From NCBI GenBank assembly GCA_949358305.1, contig OX442318.1:7178501-7242500 (forward strand): DNA of 64,000 nucleotides, given 5' to 3'. The position numbers were made by a program, and so were the translations under genes. Of this stretch, positions 45,096-55,663 are shown in pieces. The notes under the pieces are model-generated. The model was given only the letters and a program-made list of their open reading frames with translations. It was not told the DNA's origin and ran no database searches. The first letter of the stretch is position 1. Each line of letters opens with the position of its first letter. Origin of the DNA: Strigamia acuminata. Lineage: Eukaryota; Arthropoda; Chilopoda; Geophilomorpha; Linotaeniidae.

Positions 45096-45995
45096 TGTGG
45101 CACACGCCAAGTCAGATCATGTGACCGAGGGGAGAAATCCTCTCTAGGCACATATCACCCCAGGTTGTCCGGGGTGAAAACGGTTATTAGCCGTTATGGT
45201 GCAATATGGTGTAATAACCACTAGTTGCACCCATTTGAGCTAAGTGCGCAGGTTTTCTGCGCACTATTGAAGCGTGCTGGGCTCGCGCCTTGGCTCAAAT
45301 CGGGACTCTGAAAAATACAACAACAACCTCAACATCACTGCGATATTTGCTCCGACAATACGTATTGATAGAGGACCGTTGTAACTCAGTTTCGCCTGCT
45401 ATCTTTGTGTCACCCAAAGCACAAAGCCAGCAATTCAGCTTGAATTAGCCGTCGCTAATTCCAGCTATCGAGAAGTAGAAGTTTCCTGATCCAAGTGAAC
45501 CATCGCCATCGTTGCCGCGCGAACGGCAACCATCGCCATCGTACCTGGACCAGACGCCTACAGCCGTCAACCACCGCCGCCGAGCCGTCGCACGAGCCGT
45601 AGAAGGAGCCCACGAGAACCATCGTCTTCGACCATCGTTCGTGAGTTCAGAGAACGAAGACAATTCGCCTTCGCCTAACAACTGTGTGTTGTTTAAGCGC
45701 CATTTTAGCGCTTTGTAGCTTGCAACAGTCGTTGCAAGCCCTTCCATTGTTCCCGCTCATTTATTCTTGCGACTTGTCGCATTCTGTGATATTCATAATC
45801 ATTTTTAATATATATTGTAATTTAAAGAATAAATATTTGTGTGATTTTTATTACCATATTAAATTGTGCCTTTATTTCCATAAACTTAACCCTAGACAAG
45901 TTTCGGCCGCGATATAAGTCTTGTAAAGCATTCACCTGCGGTTTCTGCTTAATTTATTAGAAATTAAGTAGATAAAAACCCGGATCGCAGCAACA
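45096..45995 (+). other. Possible solo LTR or retroelement-derived segment
   Basis: The segment is unlike its AT-rich flanks. It opens TGTGGCACACGCC, holds two short inverted pairs (CCCCAGGTTGTCCGGGG and GTGCGCAGGTTTTCTGCGCAC), and has a G+C-rich CGACCATCGTC-type stretch at 45490-45720. An AATAAA lies at 45826-45831, and GCAACA comes near the end. A TG start, CA end, and a late poly(A) signal suit an LTR. No target duplication, primer-binding site or second LTR is visible, so it could equally be an unrelated repeat. Confidence 0.3.
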
Positions 45996-47100
45996 TTTAT
46001 TTATTTATTCTTTTTTATAAACAAAAAAAAAATTTTGACAGATTTAAATGGTCTGCCCCTTAAATCCATACGTTGGAAGTTTGCACAGCAACTTCAGCTA
46101 GTTGCCCTGAAACGGCTGAAACTGGTCGATCATGCAATGAACTGATTGGAACTGCAATCCATTTTGATTGAATGCCCTTAGTTTTTCAGAGATGGCAATA
46201 GTTGCCAACTTCACACCCAAATGATTAAAACTTAAAAAAAAAATTAAAAAAGAATAATGGAAACCAGTTCATTTTGATTGAATTAATTGACCACACTTCT
46301 GCATCTTAAATTGGCAATCAATCAAGCTTATTTTAATTAGTTGTTGATCAGTCATCAGTCATCAATAATGACTTTCCGATATCTACTGGATGTACTGGTA
46401 AAGAACTTACAAGACAAAACAAGTTGTAAATTTCTTCTTTTCTTTCCAACAATTTTTTCTTTGAAAATACCAAGCTTTGATTGATTATCTGAACTTCCCA
46501 ATTATTCACCAGAGGCCAGACGTGTTCTGTGCGCACAAAAGCAATTTGTTCAAACCGTGGTGAAATTGCATTTCCATCTGAATCTTTGTGTATGTTGGGC
46601 ACAAAATTGTATGAGGGCAATATCTCTGTCAAGATCCTCTCACATTCGCATTGCACTTAGGATTTTGATTCCATCATGCCCCTTTCTAGCTTCCCTTCTG
46701 CCTTTTACCTCCGGCTTTTACAGCCAATTTGTGATCTCATTACAAATGCTTTCCCATTAAGAAGTTACTTTTTTCTTTCCTTTCTCATTTCAACTAAGAG
46801 ACACCGGTCCAACAGTAAAAGGAGAAGCTAGAATTTCAGTTTATGCTCAATTTACACAAACTTTTTTCCTCAACTTTTGAACACTTCTTACACGAGATAA
46901 ATTTTCATTCGTAATGTCATTTCGTACAAGGAAATCCAATTATTCTTCAATCGCTGGTGTTGACATTTCATCCTACTCCGCTTAGTGCGTATAGGAGTCT
47001 CTGAAGTCGTAAGAAAAGCAGAAAGCATACTGCTTAAAACTATAGGTACATGGTGTGTGGTGTATAATTGCAGAATTACACCTTTTGGGGAATAGCGTAA
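45996..47100. other. Unassigned minus-strand ORF, otherwise nothing
   Basis: A minus-strand frame at 46348-46656 reads well as protein (for example FEQIAFVRTEHVWPLVNN then KKKLLERKEEIYNLF). A donor-like TTGTCTT|GTAAGT falls near 46412. I do not recognise it, and it does not match OAF. It may be an exon of an unknown gene, a decayed element frame or chance. Confidence 0.3.
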
Positions 47101-47175
47101 TACCCGGTATTCCTTCGATTAAGAGCCGCCCTCGAATAAGAGCCGCAGCTGAGAGAGCGAACATACCGTATTATC
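47101..47175. repeat. Fragment of ACCGTATTT-ended repeat
   Basis: CGATTAAGAGCCGCCCTCGA then AATAAGAGCCGCAGCTGAGA and ATACCGTATTA match the family at 24780-25476. Confidence 0.65.
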
Positions 47176-47185
47176 ATAGGTAATA

Positions 47186-47671
47186 GAGAGTTTGCGGGAT
47201 GCATTTTTCCCTTATTTTGCTCTACGATACACTATTTTAGTGCCATATCGCAAGGGAAAAATCTTTAGTGTATCGTTTTCAACACTAAATTAAAATATGG
47301 CACAGCCAATCAGAATTGAGAACTATATTGTTAGCTCCGCCCATTGCAAATGGCAATTATTTTGTTGTCCCGATCAAACACATCAGTCATAGGTACGTAG
47401 ATTGAATGATAAGTGAAGCCCAAAATTCAATTTTAGGCCCAAAACCATACTTTATAGGCATAATAATGGAATTTTATGCAGAAATTTGCACATTTACGCC
47501 CCCAAATTGAATTTTTAGGCCCAAAATTACTGTCAGTAGTTGGCTGAAATAGTGTAGTGATAAGGGAAATGTGCGGCCTGCAAAAACTTAATTTATTATT
47601 TTTCCCTTACACTATTTTTATACCGTATAGTCTGTAACTGTAAGGGAAAAATGCATCCCGCAAACTCTCTA
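47186..47671. mobile_element. GAGAGTTTGCGGG MITE, copy 3
   Basis: The ends TAGAGAGTTTGCGGGATGCA and TGCATCCCGCAAACTCTCTA are exact inverted repeats. Its length and internal order agree with copy 1 (7331-7824). It inserted next to the ACCGTATTT-ended fragment at 47101-47175. Confidence 0.92.
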
Positions 47672-48552
47672 TTATACCGAACGCGACGTGTAATTGTCGG
47701 GATAATTAGGTCAGCACGAATCTTCTTGCCTGATAAGATATTGGCGTGTGAAATGGATGGATCTGGTTTGTGTAAAAATTACAAATAAATTTCAAAAAGG
47801 TTTCAAAAGATGTACATCACTGATAGAAATGAATACTAATTAAAGAAAACCAATAGATCTCATTGTCTGTCTGTCTCTGTGTGTGTGTCACACTCAAGGC
47901 AGCAACTTGATTGTCTCTCGGCGATCACTTGATTGGAAAGCCCAATTGAAGAGTCGTAAAAAAAACCTTTTGCTGCAAAATGTGCTCGGCTGCAAGATTC
48001 AAACAACGCAATTCGAACAATGTAAATTCATTTTATTAGTTCATTTATTCGTTAACTAGCAGTTCCCTGTTGAAATTCCACAGAATAATGGCAAGTAGTT
48101 TTTTTTTATATTATTATAGATTTAAAAAAAATCTTTTGTGCATGTTTTATCAGGCAACAGGTACACAAGACTCATCACTATAAAACTTATTGAATTGCTT
48201 GTTGCGTAATTTCTAGGGATGCACCGGATATTCGACAGACATTCGGTCATTTTAGTATTCAGTAAATTTCCGGTATTCGGTATCCGGTAAAATTAATATT
48301 CAATAACTATCCGATATTCAGTATTCGATGATTTCACTAGCTGCAATCAAAAACTAAAATATTTTGTGTTTTACTTCAATTTTAAACAAAAAATGACATC
48401 ATTTCCTGTTTAAACCCATGCTAAAACTTAAAATACACTTAAAGGTCAGGGAAAGAGAAAAATAAAAATTGACAAGAAGATTACTTATGTCATTATCAGA
48501 TGAAACCCGTTGTTCGTGAGTGATCAATTGTTTCCAGATTATTATACCGTTT
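47672..48552. other. No gene seen; one hAT-like end
   Basis: At about 48217-48335 the sequence CTAGGGATGCACCGGATATT with repeated ATTCGGTAT/ATCCGGTA motifs resembles one terminus of a hAT transposon. No partner end is present. A (GTGTGT)-rich bit is at 47876. Confidence 0.4.
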
Positions 48553-48589
48553 GTTTAAACCACAGTATAGAGAAGAGACAGTAGGGCAA
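48553..48589. repeat. P-like element: left target duplication and TIR
   Basis: GTTTAAAC (48553-48560) is the 8-bp target duplication, repeated at 53305-53312. The 29-bp terminal repeat begins CACAGTATAGAGAAGAGACA and is identical to the inverse of the right end. Because GTTTAAAC is itself palindromic, the flank plus TIR reads as a 37-bp inverted repeat. Confidence 0.95.
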
Positions 48590-48745
48590 TGTGTGTTAAT
48601 CCCTGGCCTGTAGTTGCATCTGCGCATGCGTCTAACGCCACCTGGCGGCCATCTAGTATCAACCTCGAGTTTTGTATTGTGCACATGTAGTATTTTTATT
48701 TCGTGTTTCCAAAAAACATAATAAAAACATTATTTGCAACTTATA

Positions 48746-48849
48746 ATGAAACTAAACGGTGGGAGATATTGTGGGGCACTTCATTGCAATAATAATGCAA
48801 TAAGAAATCCAACGTTATCATTTTTTAGATTTCCTAAAAATCCAGACAG
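48746..48849 (+). CDS. P-like/THAP9-like transposase, exon 1
   Basis: Starts at ATG 48746 (context TTATAATGAAA) and encodes residues 1-34 plus two bases of codon 35. It has the first half of a THAP zinc finger: C9 and C14 (YCGALHCNN), followed by the SFFRFPKNPDR segment that precedes the THAP tryptophan. The donor is GACAG|GTAAATAT at 48850. No upstream in-frame ATG is found between it and the TIR. The DNA between TIR and start has a TGCGCATGCG motif and no TATA box. Confidence 0.92.
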
Positions 48850-49378
48850 GTAAATATTATCCAAAACTTGTTCAAACACCATTAAATTTTTAATTTTTTA
48901 TCGTAATTTGTGAAAAAATCGAGATAAATCGTTAAAAATATTGTATTTTCGCACAAAATCATTACTTATCGTTAGAAAATACATTAATTTGTCACAAAAT
49001 TGCAATAAATAGTTAGAATTTATCGTAATTTTTCACAACATATATCGTAATTTGTCAAAATCACATTATTTATCGTTAGAACATACCGTAATTTGTCAAA
49101 CAATTGCGATAAATTGTTGACGAATATTGTAATTTGTCAAAATTATCATATATCGTCGAGAAATCGTAATTTCAAACAAAATCGAAGTAAATTGTGATAA
49201 AATGTTGTAATTTCACACAAAATCGCAGTAAATTGTGATAAAATGTTGTAATTTTACAGAAAATCGCAGTAATTTTTGATAAAATGTTGTAATTTCACTC
49301 AAAATCGAAGTAAATTGTGATAAAATGTTGTTATTTCTTTGCATTACATTTTTTAATTACATTTTTAAAATTAAATAG

Positions 49379-49614
49379 AAGTAAACGATGGTTAATAAAC
49401 ACGCGCCGCTCAGATCTGGATGGGGAAACGACAGATTATTTATATAAAAATATATGCTTGTGCAGCCAACATTTCACTGACAGTATGTTCATGAATGTCA
49501 CGGAACGAAATTCTCTAGTATGGAATGCTATACCAACAGAATTTAGTGTTCCAAACAAGCCAAAAGCTCTTGAAAATAAAAGGAAAACCAAATCTTCACT
49601 TGGTTTGAGAACAG
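49379..49614 (+). CDS. P-like/THAP9-like transposase, exon 2
   Basis: The acceptor is AAATAG (49377-49378) and the donor is ACAG|GTATAT at 49615. It completes the THAP domain: W39 in SKRW, then C63 and H66 in ICLCSQHF, giving a C9-C14-C63-H66 C2CH zinc site, and closes with IPTEFSVP, the usual AVPTxF-like end of the domain. The THAP domain binds subterminal DNA of the transposon in P element. The remainder is a basic linker (NKRKTKSS). Confidence 0.93.
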
Positions 49615-49678
49615 GTATATCTTTTGGTTAAATAATTTTGGTTAAATAATAATTCCTTTAAATTTATAAAAACTACAG

Positions 49679-49777
49679 CTGATAATGAAAATCAAAGTCA
49701 AACCCAAAAAAGAAAAAGAATTGTCAAAACTGACCCAATCAAGAAATTTAAAGAAAACAAGATTCCTTTCATCAACA
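49679..49777 (+). CDS. P-like/THAP9-like transposase, exon 3
   Basis: A 99-bp exon between acceptor AACTACAG (AG at 49677-49678) and donor AACA|GTAATT (at 49778). The phases match both neighbours. It encodes residues 114-146, a lysine-rich linker (QKRKRIVKTDPIKKFKEN). It is the least certain exon, since skipping it would shift the frame into exon 4, but only its inclusion keeps the gene open. Confidence 0.8.
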
Positions 49778-49835
49778 GTAATTATTTAAACAAACAATCT
49801 GACATTTGCTTAATTAAATATAATGATTTCTCCAG

Positions 49836-52105
49836 GCCCTCCATTGGAAAGTAGTAATTATTCTGACATCACTGCAAACAATTCCATTGATTGTTATGTC
49901 AGTGATGACAGTGATGACACTACGAATCAGACGAAATCAGCCGCAACAGAAGTTCAAAGTTGCAAACAATACACGCCAAGAAAAAAGAAACTGCAGATGC
50001 AAATAACCAATTTACGCCGAAAACTTAAACGCTCTGAAGATTCTAAACAAAGGCTGTCATCTACAACAAAACCAGTGTCAACAAATGATGCCTTAAAAGT
50101 TCTTGAAAACAAGCTAACTCCTCTGCAGTATGAACTTTTAAGAGCGCAAGTCAAAACAAGCAATGAAACATCAACATCCAGAAAACATTGGTGCCCAATA
50201 ATGAAAAGTTTTTCTTTAGGTTTAAATTATAAGGGTGCAGGTGCTTACAGGTATGTAAAAAATTATATTCGCTTGCCATCTAAAAGAAGTCTTCATAACT
50301 TTTTACCTCAACAAATCCTAGATTGTGGATTGTGTGAGATAGTAATAAACTCTTTGCAAAAACCTAAACCAAACGAATCTATACTCTGCTCACTGTGTAT
50401 AGATGAAATGAGTTTAAAAGAACATTTATTCTACTGCAGTAAGAGAGATATAGTAGTAGGCTTTGAGGATAATGGTATTGTAAATGGGCACAAAAAAGCT
50501 AACTCAGCATTAGTTGTAATGTGCCAAGGTTTATTAAAGAAATTTAAGCAGCCTGTTGCATATTCTCTATGCAATGCATGTACTAAAACAGAGAATGTTA
50601 TAGCAATAATTAATAAGTGTGTCCATTCTCTTGACAAGGTTGGGTATTGTGTGGTGGCAGTGATTACGGATCAAGGCCCTAATTTCTTATCAATGGCTAA
50701 TGAATTAGGAGTAACAACAGAAAAACCATATTTCTTTATTAATTCAAAAAAAATATTTTATATGTACGACCCCCCCCATCTCTTGAAAAGTATTAGAAAT
50801 AATTTTATGAAATATACAGTGCATTTTGAGGGAAAGACTGCTTCATGGGATATAATTAAATCTGTGTATTTGGAGGACAAAAAAAGAAATTTTCGCCTTA
50901 TGCCTCGAGTCACTGAAAAACACATCAATGTAACAAATTTTGGAAAAATGAAAGTTAAACTGGCTAGTCAAATTTTTAGTCACTCTGTTGCTGCAGCAAT
51001 TGAAACGGAAGTGGCTAAAGGTTTTTTACCTGCTAAGGCATTAGAAACAGCTGATTTTGTTGGGAGAATGGACAAATTGTTTGATTGCTTTAACAGCAGT
51101 AACATAAGTTCAAATAAACGTTTCAGACGAGCTATTGGTGGGAAAAATGGGCAAATTGAGGATTTTATAAAACGGGGATTGTTATGGATGGGTTCTCTTC
51201 AGTTCAGAGACACAAAAACAAATAAAAATGCAAAAAGTATAAAATGTGTACGTGGATGGCTCACAACAATGAATGCTTTGCTTCAGTTAAAAAAGTATTT
51301 AGGAGAAGAACCAAACAATGTTACTTTTTTGTTTACACGAAGGCTTAACCAAGATTCTCTTGAAAATTTTTTCGGCATAATTCGAAGTAAGGGGGGATTT
51401 AATGACAGACCTACACCCATACAATTTCAACGTAGCTTTCGTCAAGTTTGTATGAACAACATGTTACAACCTGGTATTAATGGAAATTGTCTTGATTTTT
51501 GTGAGGATTTAGCCACAGATTTAACTACATTAAACAATGTTGACTCGTCTTTGGATTCAGGAAATAAAATTCACTTGCTTTCAATGACATCAAATATGAA
51601 CACATCTGAATATATTTTTCCGGAATTAAAAGTTGAGTCGCCATTTCTTAATGAAAAGGAATCTTTCTTTTATTTTAGTGGATATTGCTTGAAAAAAATT
51701 TTATTAGAACATGAGTGTAATCAATGTCAAATTGAGCTAAATGGGACTAGGGAATTGGACATGCCAGAAAAGTTATTCTGTTTTTTTAAGGCATATGATA
51801 ATAGTGTTGATACATTTGCTAATTTAAAAATTCCTTCTAATTTATTTGTAGAATTTTTAATGGAATGGGAAAAAATTTTTTCGCTGTTGTTTGGTTTGCA
51901 TGGCAACAAACCAAATATTAAAAAGTGTATAACTTATAAACTTAAAGAAGTCCCTTGTACATTCAGTTGCACTGATTTTCCAATATTTAAATTATGTGAA
52001 TATTTTTTGAAAGTGAGAATTTACTACACCATCAAATTTCATAATAATAGCCATAATATTAAAAAACCAACTAATTCAAAATTAAGCAAATTAATTCATG
52101 CTTAA
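49836..52105 (+). CDS. P-like/THAP9-like transposase, exon 4 (catalytic)
   Basis: The acceptor is TTTCTCCAG (AG at 49834-49835), and the exon runs to TAA at 52103-52105. It gives a protein of 902 residues, against about 751 for Drosophila P transposase and about 903 for human THAP9. Residues 195-220 form a short basic coiled coil (KKKLQMQITNLRRKLKR). The RNase H-like catalytic acids appear to be D336 (CIDEMSL), D425 (VITDQGPN) and E656 (QDSLENFFG). The spacing of 89 and 231 is close to that in P and THAP9, with the GTP-binding insertion expected between the second and third. DPPHLLK (458-464) is another family block. No stops, shifts or lost acids are visible. Confidence 0.95.
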
Positions 52106-52548
52106 ATTATTCACAACAAATTAAATCCTGATTGAATTTTTTAATTTAGCAAATGTAAGATTATTCTAATATTTAATATATTGATTTTTAATAAGTTTTT
52201 AATCCGTGATTGGAATTAAGTTTGAGTTTTTAATGTTAATTTTTTTAGAAATGGATAAGTCTAGTGAACTTTTTGTTGCGAGACTTGCAGTTTCTGCCTG
52301 TTTATTGCCTGTAGATACAGTGAAGCAGAGGAATTGTGAGTTCTAGTACAAAATGTTGAATCACGCCGCTTCAGCAGTCTAAAAAGAAGTTGCTAAATGA
52401 TGGAATCTACCAATTCTTGATCCCAACTTATCTAATTTGTCTGCTAGAAAAAACAAATTTTGGGGATAGCAAATCCAACTCTCTACCTCCTCGTGGTTAT
52501 CTCTGGTGAAAACAAAATGAGAGCAATGGTACTTTAAAATGATTTAAT

Positions 52549-52554
52549 AATAAA
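52549..52554 (+). promoter_or_regulatory. Candidate poly(A) signal of the transposase gene
   Basis: AATAAA 444 bases after the stop, within an otherwise frame-less 3' region of the element. Confidence 0.45.
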
Positions 52555-52687
52555 ATGGTGAATTGAAATAATTACAACACATGGTGCTCGTCATTCGTAA
52601 TTTGCAAAGATGTGTATTTTTGCAAATTGATTTAAAAGAAGAGAAAAATAAGTAAAATTGAATTTAGAATGTACTTAAAACATTCCT

Positions 52688-53047
52688 ATGAAGCATAAAA
52701 ACAAAGATTTCACATCGTTGAATGATCAACTCGTTGAACTTGTTCGGTGTGTATTTTTCTGGGACGTACAACGGTGTTTTTCCGGTTCGTTTAGCCGGCG
52801 ATCAAACAATCGATTACGATTTTTCTTTGGTTGGGATTCGCACTCACGGTTCATTCAACTCGTACACTTCGTTCGGGAATGTACGGTCGATTCGCAGTGT
52901 CATCGTCGTCGTTTCCTTCAACTGCATGCGTGCTGTGACGCGGGTGCAACGGTGATCATGACGGGAATTTACGGACGATTCGCAATGAGTCTTCGTCGTC
53001 TTCGTCTTCGTCTTCGTCGCTGCTGTGGCAGGATTTTAAAATTTTAA
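52688..53047 (+). other. G+C-richer segment with overlapping ORFs in the P-like element
   Basis: Between the transposase and the right TIR lies a segment with clearly higher G+C. It holds two overlapping plus-strand frames: 119 codons from 52688, and 77 codons from 52722 (LFGVYFSGTYNGVFPV then YDFSLVGIRTHGSF). It also has a repeated GGTCGATTCGCA / GGACGATTCGCA motif and CGTCTT triplets. The second frame reads like a real protein, but I recognise no family. It could be captured host sequence or transposase-binding DNA. Confidence 0.3.
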
Positions 53048-53275
53048 CTATTTTCATCAGTTTTCATTTTTAAATTAAGAAATCAGTGTGCTTTTTTCTT
53101 TCTTTTCATAACTGTTCCATTCTGTGAAAAGAAATGGAATTTTCAAGGAGAAATCCAATGGTGTTCTAATTAACTGTACTCGACCACCACTAGAGGCGCA
53201 ACACTATTTCTTGACATTTTATGACGTTTCGTGACGTCAGCTACATGCCACCAACATCAAAGGAACCGCGCAACG

Positions 53276-53312
53276 TTGCCCTACTGTCTCTTCTCTATAC
53301 TGTGGTTTAAAC
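53276..53312. repeat. P-like element: right TIR and target duplication
   Basis: The inverse of the left TIR (ending TTCTCTATACTGTG, 53276-53304) is followed by GTTTAAAC (53305-53312). Confidence 0.95.
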
Positions 53313-53388
53313 TTTGAAAAATTATTAAACGTCCTCCATTTTTAGTTTACAAAAGTTTCAAAAACTGGCCGTTGGTGGCACTTTTTAT

Positions 53389-53627
53389 GACGTCATCGGC
53401 GACAAACAAACAGCTTTTTAGCATGGGCTTGACTTCATTTAAGAGTTCTGAAATTTTTTCTCATTAATTTGACAGTACTGTTAGGTTATTGGGCTTTTAA
53501 TATTCAGTAAATAATTATTTACTATTTGGTGCATGCGTATATGTTCAAAATAACTAATAAAAAATTTTCATAGCCCTTAACGAAGTCAAGCCCATGCTAA
53601 AAAGCTGCTCGTTTGTCGCCGATGCCA
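53389..53627. repeat. Fold-back element next to the P-like insertion
   Basis: GGCGACAAACAAACAGCTTT and TTAGCATGGGCTTGACTTC on the left are mirrored by GAAGTCAAGCCCATGCTAA and CGTTTGTCGCC on the right. The arms are about 52 bp with few mismatches and the loop about 130 bp. It has no frame. It may be a separate small element. Confidence 0.85.
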
Positions 53628-54423
53628 TTAACCAAAAAATTTTCAGATTAACTAAGATGCCCGGTGTAGATTTGTCCGTACCGCTAAGCAATTTGATTGG
53701 CTTATTCGGTTGATCTAATTGGCTAGGCCAATTCATGCTGTTAAAAACCCCTTGATGCAAAAGAAAGTGCTGTCCTGCAGGAGAAAGGGGATTAATGTGA
53801 GGGGATTTAAGGAGAAAGATAAAAGATTAGAAATCTGATGAAATTCTGCAAGATTCTCCACAGAAAGCCCAAGAAACGTGTACTTGCCTATCTTAATTAC
53901 ACTTTTGTAATGTTCCACTACTTACAGCAAAATAAACCAAGCTAGTACCTTTAAGGTGGACTGTAGAAGAAAATCTGTAAACACTTCAACCCTTAATACT
54001 CTGAGAGTAGTCATTAGAAGGACAGAAAAATATCAACTAAATTATTCTGCAAATGTGCAGTTACTTGGAAAATCTACCACATGTTGGTTAACTAGAGATA
54101 AAAATTTAATCGGATTTGTGGAAGTTAAAAAAAGCTGACAACTTATTGATTATTAAAGAGGCAGTTGACATTTAAACCAGAAATGCTGCTCAATAACTTT
54201 TCATGCTATCAAGCAACACAGAAACACATAAGCTGATGGTTAATCAACTTAAAAAGTTTCATTACATAAATGAAGAATGACATTTTGTAATTTACGCTAT
54301 TTCTTTCTGTGCTTTGGTTCTGCCCGATATAATGGAAAATTCTAGACAAACTGCCAACCAATAGATTTTTAAATCAAATTATTTCAATGGGGGACTTTAA
54401 CAATACCGATAAGCTTTCATGTA
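53628..54423. other. No gene seen
   Basis: Ordinary AT-rich sequence. Short frames on both strands lack support. Confidence 0.35.
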
Positions 54424-54500
54424 ATGAATTTAGCATTTGCACCCGGTGTCTTGATGCCAAATTCAAACTACGCATCACATTCTGCGCATGCATTTAACAT
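54424..54500. repeat. TTTGCGC…CTTGATGC repeat family, copy
   Basis: GCACCCGGTGTCTTGATGCC then AAATTCAAACTACGCATCAC. The adjoining 116-codon frame (54424-54774) starts inside this repeat and is not considered a gene. A third copy is at 55560-55625. Confidence 0.65.
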
Positions 54501-55559
54501 GGCGGTTGTCAAGAATTTTGCACACAAAGGAAATAAAGCAACAATATTGTTGTTAATAGTCGGAAGAAGATTGCATCGATTATTGAAGATAAAGTCGTTT
54601 AATCGTACCCGAACTGCAAGTTATCGTAACGTAACCGGAAGTGCCGTTACACGTGTTGGGTCTGCAAGACTACAGTACAACTTCCCCTGGTGGTGGAGAC
54701 CCTCATACGAGATTTGGAATACATTTGGCCAAGTGACACAAAATAACTACAAATACTTCGATACCAAGCTGTAAATTACTTCCATTAATGAGTTTATTGT
54801 TCTTTATTTACTTTATTTTAGCATTATTAGGCCAAACACTATTATTGTTTCTTTTTCTTACTTAATCACCTTTTAAACAATGTTTTAATCATTGTTTAAG
54901 TAATAAGTGAAAGCTAATATTTCTGATTGTTGTAAAATAAAAATGCAGGTAAGATCAAGCAAACAATTACATCTAAAATCCTATTGTCAGCAGCAAACAA
55001 AAGCTCATTTTTTTCGACTTTACTGTAATGGGTTTACAGTATTAAGTTTAATGATTCAACAAAAGTCTTAGATTTTCCTCCTTTTTTTGTTAGTTACAGA
55101 GTGAAAAGACTATTAAGAAGTGTGAATGGCTCTTCCTCTTATATCTCTTTTTCTCTCGAAAAAGAATTTCTTGAAATGAAAAAAAAATCCCAACGGCACC
55201 GTGGAGAATTAAGAAACTAGTCGACTGCACACAAGTGATGAGTGGGTGCAAGTCAAACAGAAAGATTACTGCAAAACCCATCAGCAGAATGTATTAAATG
55301 GCCAAATTAAGAGCATAAAATAAAAAAGAAACTAGTTTAGCAACCTGGATGTGTCTGTATAAAGTGTGTGGATGGGTATTACACTCGCGACAACAATTTG
55401 ATTGGATCTCGGTATCACCTGACTGCAAGGACCAATCAAACTATCGGACAAACCCCTTTTACTGCAGAGAAGCCTCAGCTGCAAAGTAAGAACAATGCGA
55501 TGCAAAAACGGCTCGACTGCAATACATTAACCATGCAAATGAAACATTTAACCAACCCT
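54501..55559. other. No gene seen
   Basis: AT-rich. No supported exon or repeat besides the family just mentioned. Confidence 0.35.
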
Positions 55560-55625
55560 AGAGTTTGCGCCCGGTAGCTTGATGCCTAATTCAAACTGCG
55601 CATCACATTCTTCACATGTATTTAA
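55560..55625. repeat. TTTGCGC…CTTGATGC repeat family, copy
   Basis: AGAGTTTGCGCCCGGTAGCT then TTGATGCCTAATTCAAACTG. Single-ended fragment. Confidence 0.6.
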
Positions 55626-55663
55626 ATAAATATCTGTAATGCATGGAAGCATTACATTACATA

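Larger units (their letters stand above)
48561..53304 (+). mobile_element. Intact P-superfamily DNA transposon (4744 bp)
   Basis: Structure seen: 8-bp duplicated flank, 29-bp perfect terminal inverted repeats, a four-exon transposase gene on the plus strand (48746-52105) without stops or shifts, an AATAAA at 52549-52554, and about 1.2 kb of 3' sequence. P elements of Drosophila make 8-bp duplications and carry a THAP-domain transposase; this fits both. Perfect TIRs, an identical duplication and an undamaged gene suggest a recent insertion and a potentially active copy. It interrupts sequence of no recognised kind, and whether it is still mobile cannot be read from one copy. Confidence 0.96.

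Noticed and set aside
45445-45747. Two overlapping arginine-rich proteins in the G+C-rich block
   Set aside because: Both strands are open because the block is a CGNCNN-biased repeat-like sequence; no motif or splice logic supports either.
53389-53627. A second end of the P-like transposon
   Set aside because: Its inverted arms share no sequence with the CACAGTATAG terminal repeats; it is an independent fold-back element lying outside the target duplication.
54424-54774. A 116-codon plus-strand gene
   Set aside because: It starts inside a dispersed repeat and its translation has no coding character or homologue that I recognise.
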